A stretch of 64,000 nucleotides of DNA from Roseiarcus sp963835215 (GTDB lineage: Bacteria; Pseudomonadota; Alphaproteobacteria; Rhizobiales; Beijerinckiaceae): positions 868,001-932,000 of the forward strand of contig CAWIES010000002.1 of the NCBI GenBank assembly GCA_963835215.1, in the 5' to 3' direction. Position numbers and translations under genes: made by a program. The notes under the pieces are model-generated. The model saw only the letters and a program-made list of their open reading frames with translations, was not told where the DNA came from and searched no databases. Shown piece after piece: positions 41,710-49,925 of the stretch (position 1 is the stretch's first letter; every line of letters starts with the position of its first letter).

Positions 41710-41738
41710 TTATAAACGCAGGGCGCGCGCGGCGTCAA
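41710..41738 (-). promoter_or_regulatory. Candidate sigma-70 promoter of rpsT
   Basis: On the minus strand TTGACG (41738-41733) is followed after 17 bp by TTATAA (41715-41710). The -35 overlaps the last codons of the upstream TauE-like gene. This is the best-looking promoter in the window, as expected for a ribosomal protein gene. Confidence 0.65.
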
Positions 41739-42523
41739 CCGGTCAGCAGCGCGGTCAGCCACTCCCGTAACGGCGCGCCGGGGGCGCTCGCCAGTTTCAG
41801 CGCCATGGCGCAACTGACGATCACGATCAGCGGCCGGACCAGCCGCGCGCCCGCCTTCAGCGCCGAGCGGGCGCCGAGCCGCGCGCCGAGGAAAGCGCCG
41901 AGGCCGACCGCGAGGCCAGCGGCCAGCGCGATATGACCGGCAAAGGCGTAGACGACCAGCGCGCCGAAGTTGGAGCCGAAATTGGCGATCCGCGCCCCCG
42001 CCATCGCCGCCATCAAGCCGCAGCCGGCCAGCGCCATGAAGCCGATCATGTAGAACGAGCCGGCGCCGGGGCCGAACACCCCATCGTAAAAGCCGATGGC
42101 CGGCGCGACGGTGAGGGCGTAGAGGCGCGGGCTGAGCCGCGCCTGGCTGATCTCTTCGCTCATCGGCGGGGCGAAGGCGAAATAGAGCGCGACCGCGATC
42201 AGCACGAACGGCAGCGCGTCGATCAGCAGCGCACGCGGCGCATAGGGCAGCGCGAGCGCGCCCAGCGCCGAGCCGGCGAGCGCAGCAAGCGCCGGGGCGG
42301 CCATGGTCGTCAGGTCAATCTTGCCCGCTCTGGCGAAGGCGAGCGTCGCCGAACCGGAGCCAAAGACCGCGCCGAGCTTGTTGGTCGCGACCGCCGCGAC
42401 CGGATCGAACCCCGCCAGCGCCAGCGCCGGCAAAGTGATGAGGCCGCCGCCCCCCGCGATCGCGTCGACGAAGCCGGAGACAAAGCCGGCAAAGGCAAGC
42501 AGCGCGAGCAGGGTGAGGGTCAA
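41735..42523 (-). CDS. TauE/SafE-family membrane exporter
   Basis: A 262-residue protein with about eight hydrophobic segments in two repeats. The signature regions are FVSGFVDAIAGGGGLITLPALAL and APAIGFYDGVFGPGAGSFYMIGF. Family members export sulfite, sulfoacetate or other organosulfur anions; the substrate here is unknown. The start is TTG at 42523 with no clear ribosome site, so the true N-terminus is uncertain by a few residues. Its 3' end carries the rpsT -35 box. Confidence 0.9.
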   Translation of the reverse strand: MTLTLLALLAFAGFVSGFVDAIAGGGGLITLPALALAGFDPVAAVATNKLGAVFGSGSATLAFARAGKIDLTTMAAPALAALAGSALGALALPYAPRALLIDALPFVLIAVALYFAFAPPMSEEISQARLSPRLYALTVAPAIGFYDGVFGPGAGSFYMIGFMALAGCGLMAAMAGARIANFGSNFGALVVYAFAGHIALAAGLAVGLGAFLGARLGARSALKAGARLVRPLIVIVSCAMALKLASAPGAPLREWLTALLTG

Positions 42524-42574
42524 GGTCGCGGCCGCACAGGGCGAGGCCGTTGCGGCGGCGCCAGAGCTAGGCTG

Positions 42575-43489
42575 CTAGCTGGGCGGCGCGTCGAGCGCAA
42601 GCGGCTGGCCCGGCTGGGCCGCCGCCGCTGGCGTCGAAACGTTCGCGGGCGCGGCGAGCCGTGGATGCTTGGGCGAAGACTTGGGCTTGACGGCGCCAGT
42701 CTGCAGGTCGCGCCAGGAGTCGTTCTGCGCGATCATCTGCTTGATCGCGGTGACGTTGTCGCTCGCCGCCTGCGCGGACATGTCCTGCCGGCTGATCGTT
42801 TCCGCCTCGGCGAACTTGCCTTCGAGGGCGAGGATGAGGGCGAGGTTCTGCCGCATTCGCGCGTCGGCGCGCGGGCTGGCGCTCGCCTGACGCAGCGCCG
42901 TCTCGGCGTTGGGGAGATCCTTGGCCAGAGCGTATGACAGGCCGAGATTGGAGAGCACGGAAGGCTCGTCAGGCGCGATCTTCAGCGCGTCGCTATAGAA
43001 TTTCTGCGCGCCTTGGTGGTCGCCGAGCCGGTCGGCGACCGACCCTTGCACCGACATGATCGTCCAGTCCGGACGCTCGGCGGTGTAGGAGCGGGCGAGC
43101 ACTTCTTTGGCCTGTTCGAACTGGCCGGAATCGGCGAGCGCTTTGCCGTAGGCGCCGAGCACTTCGAAATCTTGCGGCGTCTTGACAGCCGCCGATTGCA
43201 TCACCGCCGCCGCTTCGCTGTAGCGCGTCAAGGCGCGCAGCCCGCGCGCATAATTGATCGAGGCGATCTTGGCGCCGGGACTGGCGTCGTAACGCTTGCC
43301 CCAGTCCTCGGTGTAAGCGCGTAAGCCCGCGTCGTCGGTCGGCAGGGGCTGTGCGATCGAGGCGATCGATCCCGAAACATCGCCGAGATCGTGGCAACCA
43401 GCGAGCGGCGCGGCGCACAGAAGCAGGGCAGCGAGCGCGACGGCGCCCAAACGGGGGGAGGCGAACAGAGATTCGCTTGCAAGCGGCAT
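42575..43489 (-). CDS. TPR lipoprotein, TadD-like
   Basis: A 304-residue protein with a lipoprotein signal (hydrophobic stretch, then LAGC lipobox near residue 32). TPR repeats cover about 60-235 (YARGLRALTRYSEAAAVMQSA, VLSNLGLSYALAKDLPNAET). The tail is Pro/Ala-rich. The best match by pattern is TadD, the pilotin-like TPR lipoprotein of Flp/Tad pilus loci, but no tad genes are nearby. A close paralogue starts beyond the right edge of the window (63620-64000). Confidence 0.82.
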   Translation of the reverse strand: MPLASESLFASPRLGAVALAALLLCAAPLAGCHDLGDVSGSIASIAQPLPTDDAGLRAYTEDWGKRYDASPGAKIASINYARGLRALTRYSEAAAVMQSAAVKTPQDFEVLGAYGKALADSGQFEQAKEVLARSYTAERPDWTIMSVQGSVADRLGDHQGAQKFYSDALKIAPDEPSVLSNLGLSYALAKDLPNAETALRQASASPRADARMRQNLALILALEGKFAEAETISRQDMSAQAASDNVTAIKQMIAQNDSWRDLQTGAVKPKSSPKHPRLAAPANVSTPAAAAQPGQPLALDAPPS

Positions 43490-43527
43490 GACGGGCCCAA
43501 CGCTGACGGCCCTGCGAGCAATAAATC

Positions 43528-43550
43528 GTTAACCCTAATGCATGGTTAAC
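43528..43550. promoter_or_regulatory. Palindrome between divergent TPR and aminopeptidase genes
   Basis: GTTAACC-N9-GGTTAAC is a perfect 7-bp inverted repeat within the 138-bp intergenic region. It lies 39 bp from the TPR start and 78 bp from pepA. It could control either gene. The TTAA spacing (13) does not fit a CtrA site. Confidence 0.4.
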
Positions 43551-43627
43551 AATCCAGGGGGGACTCGCGCACGGTCGCCCGGCGCCGCTATGCTCGCGCC
43601 TTCGCCGTCGCTTGAGGGATTTTTCGC

Positions 43628-45010
43628 TTGTCTCATCGCTTTGCGCCCCCCGATCCGGCCGCCGCGCCAGTATGGTTCGTCACGCCCGACTCCTGGCCTG
43701 GAATCCAGGCGGCGATCGGCCCGGCGGCGGCGCGCTTTGCCGCCGCCAGCGGCTTCGAGCCCAAGCCCGGGCGGTTGCAACTTCTCCCCGACGCCGAGGG
43801 GGCTCTGGCGGGGGCGCTGTTCGGACTTGCCGAGCGCGCCGCCAAGGGGCGCGATCCCTTCGCCGCCGGCCGCCTCGCCAACGCGCTACCCCCAGGAAAT
43901 TATCGCTTCGCCAACGCGCCGCACGAGCCCGAACTTGCCGCGCTCGCCTTTCTGCTCGGCCTCTATCGTTTCGAGCGCTACCGCGCCGACGCGAGCGCGC
44001 GCCCGCAACTCGTTGCTCCCGAAGGCGTCGATGCGTCGCGGCTGGAAGCGATCGCGCGCGCTGTCGCGTTCGGGCGCGATCTGATCAACACGCCGGCCAA
44101 CGATCTCGGGCCGAGCGCGCTCGAGCAGGAGGCGGCGCGGCTGGCCGGCGAATTCGGGGCCGAGTTCGAAGCGGTGTGCGGCGAGGATCTCATCGCCCGC
44201 AACCTGCCGCTGATTCACGCGGTCGGGCGCGCCGCCGCCGAACCGCCGCGCCTGGTCGACATCCGCTGGGGGCGCGTCGACGCGCCGAAGGTGACGCTGG
44301 TCGGCAAGGGCGTGGTCTTCGACACCGGCGGGCTCGACATCAAGCCGTCTGCCGGCATGTTGCTGATGAAGAAGGACATGGGCGGCGCTGCGGCGGCGCT
44401 GGCGCTCTCTCGGCTGATCATGGAGACGGGCCTCGACGTTCGGCTGCGCACGCTGATCCCGATCGTCGAGAACGCGATCTCCGCTTCGTCGTTTCGTCCG
44501 GGCGACGTGCTCAAGAGCCGCAAGGGTCTCACCGTCGAAATCGGCAACACCGACGCGGAAGGGCGGCTGATTCTCGCCGACGCGCTGGCGCTCGCCGAGG
44601 AGGAGGCGCCGGAGCTGCTGTTCGATTTCGCCACCTTGACCGGCGCGGCGCGCGTTGCGCTCGGCCCCGATCTGCCGCCCTTCTACACCGACGACGAGGC
44701 TCTGGCGGGGGAGATCGCCGCGAGCGCCGCGCGCGCCGCCGATCCGCTCTGGCGCATGCCGCTGTGGCGCCCGTACGAGACGATGCTGGACAGTGGAATC
44801 GCCGATCTCGACAACGCGGGGGGCGGGGGCTTCGCCGGTTCGCTGTCGGCGGCGCTGTTTCTCGCCCGCTTCGTCGATCCCGGCCGCTCGTGGGCCCATT
44901 TCGACATCTATGGCTGGAGCCCCAAGGCGCGCGCGCACGGCCCGCAGGGCGGCGAAGTGCAGGCTGCCCGGGCGATTTTCGCGTTGCTTGAGGCGCGTTA
45001 TCGGCGCTAG
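43628..45010 (+). CDS. M17 leucyl aminopeptidase family protein
   Basis: A 460-residue PepA-like metallo-aminopeptidase. The N-terminal domain is variable; the C-terminal catalytic domain has GKGVVFDTGGLDIKPSAGM, the KKDMGGAA metal ligands, and the M17 signature NTDAEGRLIL, followed by LFDFATLTGAARVALG. It removes N-terminal residues from peptides, using two divalent metals. The start is TTG 43628, preceded by TGAGGGA; no suitable ATG exists nearby. It is divergent from the TPR lipoprotein gene and convergent with the anti-sigma gene. Confidence 0.93.
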   Translation: MSHRFAPPDPAAAPVWFVTPDSWPGIQAAIGPAAARFAAASGFEPKPGRLQLLPDAEGALAGALFGLAERAAKGRDPFAAGRLANALPPGNYRFANAPHEPELAALAFLLGLYRFERYRADASARPQLVAPEGVDASRLEAIARAVAFGRDLINTPANDLGPSALEQEAARLAGEFGAEFEAVCGEDLIARNLPLIHAVGRAAAEPPRLVDIRWGRVDAPKVTLVGKGVVFDTGGLDIKPSAGMLLMKKDMGGAAAALALSRLIMETGLDVRLRTLIPIVENAISASSFRPGDVLKSRKGLTVEIGNTDAEGRLILADALALAEEEAPELLFDFATLTGAARVALGPDLPPFYTDDEALAGEIAASAARAADPLWRMPLWRPYETMLDSGIADLDNAGGGGFAGSLSAALFLARFVDPGRSWAHFDIYGWSPKARAHGPQGGEVQAARAIFALLEARYRR

Positions 45011-45026
45011 ACGACGAGAGTCGTCT
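45009..45026. terminator. Symmetrical hairpin at convergent stops
   Basis: AGACGAC-GAGA-GTCGTCT is a perfect 7-bp stem closed by a GNRA tetraloop. It begins within the aminopeptidase stop and ends within the anti-sigma stop. It lacks T-runs, so it may act as a 3' stabiliser or Rho-assisted end for both transcripts. Confidence 0.45.
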
Positions 45027-45853
45027 CAGCGTTCGAGCGCGACGGCGTCGGCGAGCGCGGCGAGGTCGTCGGGTTGCGACGCGGCGGCGACGAAGCCGTA
45101 GCCGGCCCCGGTCCAGGCGATGGCGTTGAGCGCGCCGACGGCGCCGCGCCGCGCCGGCGCCGGGGCGATTTCATCGAGCGGCTCGATCATCAGCGCCGCC
45201 CGCCCGCCGCGCGAGTCCTCATAGACAAAGAACGCCGCCGTCCCGCGCGCGCCCGGCGTGATGCGGGCGCCCAGCAGATGCAGCCCTCGCGGCGCCGGCG
45301 GCGCGAGCGCTAGGCGCGGCCCAAGGCGGCGCGCGAGCACGGCATCGTCGGCGGCGAACTCGACCGGCAGCGGAGTCAAATCGCGCGCGGCGGCGAGTTC
45401 CGCTTCGAGCAGCGCCGCCGGGGGTTGCGGTCCGAAACTGGGCGGAGCGGCGACGAGCAGCGCCCCGGCGAGAGCCGCCAGCGCCAAGACGCCGCGCACG
45501 GCCGCGCCGGGAGAGTCTCGACGCCAGTCCGCGGCCGGCTGCGTTGGCGAACGCAGCACGCGCACATGGCCGAACTCGCGCGCGGCGCTCTCGGGGCGTC
45601 GCGCCGGTTCGCTGAGGCGGCGCACGCCGTTCTCGTTCGAAGCGCGGCCAAGATCGAGCGGGTCGCGCGCCGAGGCGCCGAAGGCGCAGCGAATTTCGCG
45701 GTTTTGCGCTTGCCACTGCGCGACTTCGCGGCGCAGTTCGGCGTCACCGCCAAGGCGCGTCTCGAAGGCGCGGCGCGCCGTCGGATCGAGGCAATTGTCG
45801 ACGTAGGCGAGGGCCTCGGCGAGCGTTTCGGCCGGGTCCGCGCTGCCGGTCAT
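45026..45853 (-). CDS. Membrane anti-sigma factor (RskA-like)
   Basis: A 275-residue single-pass protein. The N-terminal cytoplasmic part (1-110) resembles an anti-sigma domain (EALAYVDNCLDPTARRAFETRL, AELRREVAQWQAQNREI). One hydrophobic segment at about 119-136 follows, then a C-terminal periplasmic region with RGTAAFFVYEDSRGG and GALNAIAWTGAGYGFVAAA. It overlaps the sigma-factor gene by 4 bp (ATGA), the usual arrangement in which the second product holds the first inactive at the membrane. The signal is unknown. Confidence 0.85.
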   Translation of the reverse strand: MTGSADPAETLAEALAYVDNCLDPTARRAFETRLGGDAELRREVAQWQAQNREIRCAFGASARDPLDLGRASNENGVRRLSEPARRPESAAREFGHVRVLRSPTQPAADWRRDSPGAAVRGVLALAALAGALLVAAPPSFGPQPPAALLEAELAAARDLTPLPVEFAADDAVLARRLGPRLALAPPAPRGLHLLGARITPGARGTAAFFVYEDSRGGRAALMIEPLDEIAPAPARRGAVGALNAIAWTGAGYGFVAAASQPDDLAALADAVALER

Positions 45854-46383
45854 TTGACGACGCGCAGATGGGCGCTTTGCGGCCAAAGGGCCGTGGCGTC
45901 GCGCGCGCTTCCGATCTGGACGGCAAGGCGCGCCCGGGCGCGGGCGAGGCGTCCGATGACCGCGGCGAGCGGCACGTCGAGCGCGGCCGCCGCCTCGCGA
46001 TGGGTAAAGCCGGCGAGCACGACCAGCAGCAGCGTCTCGCGCAACTCGATCGGCAGGCTGCGCACGACGACCGCCGCCGAGCCGCAGGCGCGCCCACAGG
46101 GGGGAGATTCGATCCAGGCGCCGTCGTCTTCGGCGACGACCCGGCGGGCGTAGCGGCGATAAAGCCTTATGAATTGGGCGAAAGCGCGCACCCCAGCGGC
46201 GCGGCGCGCCTCGCATGGGGCCTCGATCAGCGTCAGCGACGCCTGGCGGAGCAATTTATCGACCAGCGCGGCGGCGGCGACATCGTCGAACACGAACCGG
46301 TCGTCGCGAACCAACGCAAGACCAAATCGCCGCAGGGCGCCAGCGTCGTCAAACCATTCTCGGCTTGGAGGCACCCGCGCCAC
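45850..46383 (-). CDS. ECF-type RNA polymerase sigma factor
   Basis: A 177-residue sigma-70 relative. Region 2-like sequence is weak (ALRRFGLALVRDDRFVFDDV, FAQFIRLYRRYARR); region 4 is clear (SLPIELRETLLLVVLAGFTHREAAAALDVPLAAVIGRLARARARLA). The start is GTG 46383. It is translationally coupled to the anti-sigma gene. ECF units usually activate their own promoter, which should lie in 46384-46440; I cannot name the recognised sequence. It is divergent from fabI. Confidence 0.85.
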   Translation of the reverse strand: MARVPPSREWFDDAGALRRFGLALVRDDRFVFDDVAAAALVDKLLRQASLTLIEAPCEARRAAGVRAFAQFIRLYRRYARRVVAEDDGAWIESPPCGRACGSAAVVVRSLPIELRETLLLVVLAGFTHREAAAALDVPLAAVIGRLARARARLAVQIGSARDATALWPQSAHLRVVK

Positions 46384-46577
46384 CCGTAATTAACGGTTAA
46401 CATTAATGACTTTATTCCGAACATGGGCCGCTTCCAAGGGTCCCGAGCGGCGGGCGCACATAATTTTCGAGTGACCCCGGCCGGCCCGGCCTCTTCCCTC
46501 GCGCCGCCGCCGAGGCTAAGGGATGGCCGTTCGGCGCCCGAAAAGAGGGCGGGGACGCGTGGATGGGTGAGGTCTCG

Positions 46578-47417
46578 ATGGCGCAGCAGGATGGCTCGGT
46601 CGGTTCCGGCGAAGGCGTCATGCACGGAATGCGGGGGATTGTCTTCGGCGTCGCCAACAACCGCTCGATCGCGTGGGGCATCGCCAAGGCGGCGCGAGCG
46701 GCTGGCGCGGAGGTCGCGCTTACCTATCAGGGCGAGGCGCTGGAGAAGCGGGTCCGCCCGCTCGCCCAGGAACTTGGCGCGCCGGTGCTCGGCCATTGCG
46801 ACGTCACCGACGGGGCCTCGATCGACGCGGTCTTCGCCGAAGCGACGCGGCTGTGGGGCGCGATCGATTTCGTCGTCCATTGCATCGCCTTCGCCGACAA
46901 GGACGAATTGACCGGCCGCTACGTCGACACGACCGAGGGCAATTTCACCAAGTCGCTGTCGATCTCCTGCTATTCCTTCACCGCGCTCGCCCAGCGGGCG
47001 GAAAAGATGATGCCCAATGGCGGCTCGCTATTGACCCTGACCTATTACGGCGCCGAGAAATGGATGCCGCACTACAATGTCATGGGCGTCGCCAAGGCGG
47101 CGCTGGAGGCGAGCGTGCGCTATCTCGCCGCGGACCTCGGCGAGAAGGCGATCCGCGTCAACGCGATCTCGGCGGGACCGATCAAGACCCTCGCTGCCTC
47201 GGGCATCGGCGACTTCCGCTACATCCTGCGCTGGAATGAGCTCAACGCGCCGCTGCGTCGCAGCGTCACGGCCGAAGAGGTCGGGCAGACGGCGGTCTAT
47301 CTCTTGTCGCCGATGTCGCGCGGCGTCACTGGTGAGATCCTGCACGTCGACGCCGGTTATCATGTCGTCGGCATGAAGAACCCCGCGGCGCCGGATATTT
47401 CGATCGTCAAAGAGTAG
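46578..47417 (+). CDS. fabI: Enoyl-[acyl-carrier-protein] reductase (NADH), FabI
   Basis: A 279-residue short-chain-dehydrogenase-fold enzyme for the last step of each fatty-acid elongation cycle. GIVFGVANNRSIAWGIAKAA binds NADH. The catalytic pair sits in YYGAEKWMPHYNVMGVAKAAL (Y156, Y166 and K173, equivalent to E. coli Y146, Y156, K163). The C-terminus has SAGPIKTLAASGIGDFRYIL. This is the triclosan-sensitive type of fold. ATG 46578 with GAGG 5 bases upstream is preferred to the in-frame ATG at 46563. Confidence 0.96.
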   Translation: MAQQDGSVGSGEGVMHGMRGIVFGVANNRSIAWGIAKAARAAGAEVALTYQGEALEKRVRPLAQELGAPVLGHCDVTDGASIDAVFAEATRLWGAIDFVVHCIAFADKDELTGRYVDTTEGNFTKSLSISCYSFTALAQRAEKMMPNGGSLLTLTYYGAEKWMPHYNVMGVAKAALEASVRYLAADLGEKAIRVNAISAGPIKTLAASGIGDFRYILRWNELNAPLRRSVTAEEVGQTAVYLLSPMSRGVTGEILHVDAGYHVVGMKNPAAPDISIVKE

Positions 47418-47462
47418 CGCGAGCGCTACTCGTCGATCATCCAGAGAATAGCGTTCGCGCTA
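47415..47462. terminator. Inverted repeat joining the stops of fabI and the MscS gene
   Basis: TAGCGCGAGCGCTA (47415-47428) and TAGCGTTCGCGCTA (47449-47462) are inverted copies with one mismatch. Each is also internally palindromic. The arms start exactly at the TAG stop of fabI and at the TAG stop of the MscS gene on the other strand. This is likely a shared 3' hairpin for two convergent transcripts. Confidence 0.5.
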
Positions 47463-49746
47463 CTTGGGGTAAGGGACTCGCAAGCCCGCTTCGCGCAGGC
47501 GGCGATGGATGTCGAAGTTCATTTCGCTGCGCACGCGCTCCGCCGTCACGACGTCGTCGACGAAACAGATCAATTCGAATTTCAGCGACCAGTCGCCGAA
47601 ATCTTTCAGCAGCACCAGCGGCGCCGGGATCGTCAGCACCGAGTTCTTGCGCCTTGGCGGCGGCGATCAGAATCTCGCGCGCCGTGTCCGCGTCGCTCTC
47701 GTAGGCGATGTTGACGGTGATGAGGACGCGCCCGGTGCGGTCGGTGTGCATCCAGTTCTTCACCGGGCCGCCGACCAGCGTGGCGTTGGGCACGATCAGG
47801 ATGCCGCGGTCGAAGGTCTCGATCTCGGTCGCGCGCGCGTTGATGCGACGCACGAAGCCCTGCTCGGCGCCCACGACGATCAAATCGCCGACGCGGATGC
47901 CACGCTCCCACAACAGGATCAGGCCGGAGACGAAATTGTTGGCGATCGACTGTAAGCCGAAGCCGATGCCGACCGACAGGGCGCCGGCGACGATCGCCAG
48001 CTTCTGCGAATCGACGCCGAGCTGAGCGCCGCTGATCAGCAATGCGACGAGGACGCCGACATAGCCGACGATGGTGCGGATCGAATTGCTGACGCCGGCG
48101 TCGAGGCGCGTGCGCGGCAGATAGCGCGCCGACAGCCAGTTCTGCAGGGCGCGGGTTGTCCCCATGCCGATCGCCAGCGCCGCGCCGGCAACCAGCAGCG
48201 AGGAAAGCGACAGCGTCAGACCGCCGATCTTGAAACCAAAATAGGCGTTGCGCAGGGTCGAGGCGAAGTCCTGCGAAACGTTCCAGCGCGCGAGGATCAA
48301 CGCCACTCCGGCGATGATGACGACCAGCCGGGCGAATCCCTGGACCAGCACGACGATCTGTTCCAGCGCATCGCGCCTCAGCGCGATCGCGCTCATCAGG
48401 CCGCGTCCGAGCGCCGCGCCCGGCTTGAGCAAGGCTTCCGTCCCCTCCTGTATGACCGCGTCGAGGACGTAGAGCATGGCGATGACCATCGCCACTTCCA
48501 TCGTCTGGTCGACGACATAGGTGGCGAAGGCGACGTAGCCGGCGAGCGTCGCGCCGAGGGTCAGCGCCGCCAGCGCCCAGGCCAAGGCCGCGCGCGCCGG
48601 CCCCCAGTCGGAGCGCCCCGCTCCGCCCGCGCTGGCCATTCGCCGCAGCGTTCCGGCCAGCAGCAACGCGGCGAGCGCCGAGCCCAGCGCCCGGCCGGCG
48701 ACGGCGAGATTGAGCGAAGCGACAAGGTCGGCCGCCGGCTCAAGCAGCCGCTCGGCGGCAAGGATAACCGCGACGCCGAGCCACAGGCGCAGCAGCAGCG
48801 CGCTGGCGCGGTCGCTGAGATTGACCAGGCGCCAATTGGCGTTGCCAGGCGACAGCAGCCCACGCGCCACCGCATTGGCGATCGCAATCAGCCGCAACCC
48901 GTCCAGCGTCGCGTCGAGCGTCCCCTGGAGGCGGGGGTCGGAGATATCGAAGAAATCGAGCGCATAGGCGAAGACGCCGAGCCCGACCAGCGGCGCGGCG
49001 GCGAGCGCGGCGATCGTCCACAGGGCGGCGAGCGCGCGGCGGAAGCGGTCAGGCGCCGCGGCGCCGGGATCGCGGGCCAGCACCCGCCGCATGACCCAAT
49101 GCAGCGGCGCCGCCAACGCGAGCAGCGCCAGCACCACGGCGAGAAAGCCAAGCCCCTCGGACAGGCTGAGGCGGGCGGAGAGGGCCTTGAACCAGTCGCT
49201 CACGCGACCGGCGAGCGCCCGCACATCGTCCGGCGCCTCGCGGGCCACGTCGACCCACAGCAGCGGGCTCACCACGCTCGAGGATTGCGCGAATGTCCGG
49301 CGCGCGAAGAGATCGCGCCGCGCCGCGCCGATGCGCGCGTCGATGTCGTCTATCTGCAACAGCATCGCCCGCGCCGAGCGCAGGTCGGCGTCGAGCGCGT
49401 CGTGCCGCTGCTTTTCGGTGGCGAGCTCCGGGCTCGCCGAATCGTTCGCCGCCGGGTCTTTCGATTTCGGCGTCAGCTCGGCGAGCCGCTTGGTCGAGGC
49501 TTCGAGGCGCGGCGCGAGGTCGACGACCACCGCTTGCAGATCGGTGGTCAGCGGATCGGCGGCAGCGCGCAGGCGCACAAGGTCGGGGTCGGCGAGATCG
49601 TCGGCCTTCAGCCCGGTTTCGATGTCGGCGATCGTCGCGCGAGCCGAATCGAGCGTCTGCTGGGTCGTATCGGCGCCGGCGGCGCGCGCCGGCGCCGCCA
49701 CCAACAGCAGCGCAAGCAGCAGGGGAAGGGCGCGAAAGGCGGACAA
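47460..49746 (-). CDS. MscS-family mechanosensitive channel with DUF3772 N-terminus (one frameshift)
   Basis: A large MscS-type channel of 761 codons after correction. The start is TTG 49746 (AGGAG 4 bases upstream), giving a perfect signal peptide (SAFRALPLLLALLLVAAPARA). A periplasmic coiled-coil/DUF3772 region (about 30-200) is followed by many hydrophobic segments and the MscS pore and beta domain (VSNSIRTIVGYVGVLVALLI, LSVGIGFGLQSIANNFVSGL). An extra base at 47646 shifts the frame; the true C-terminus (LTIPAPLVLLKDFGDWSL, ending VPYPK) reads in the next frame. It releases solutes on osmotic downshock. Confidence 0.92.
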
Positions 49747-49925
49747 GCGGCTCCTTGAGCATGATTCGACGATAGGCGGCGTCCGAGTGGCGCCCGAGCA
49801 TGGCGATGTCGTGGCGGCGATTGTCAAACCCCGAGTTGGCGCGAACTGTTCACCTTGGGGCGGGAAAAAGGCTGCGCCTTCGGCCCGGTTTTGTTAAAGG
49901 AAACGACGAAAATAAGGAAAAAGCC

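Noticed and set aside
41348..41740. Replication origin next to rpsT
   Set aside because: rpsT often neighbours dnaA in this order, but no dnaA gene, DnaA-box cluster or AT-rich unwinding region is present here.
43526..46410. CtrA boxes (TTAA-N7-TTAA) near TTAAC copies
   Set aside because: Measured gaps between TTAA halves are 2, 3, 9 or 13 bp, never 7, so the CtrA consensus is not met.
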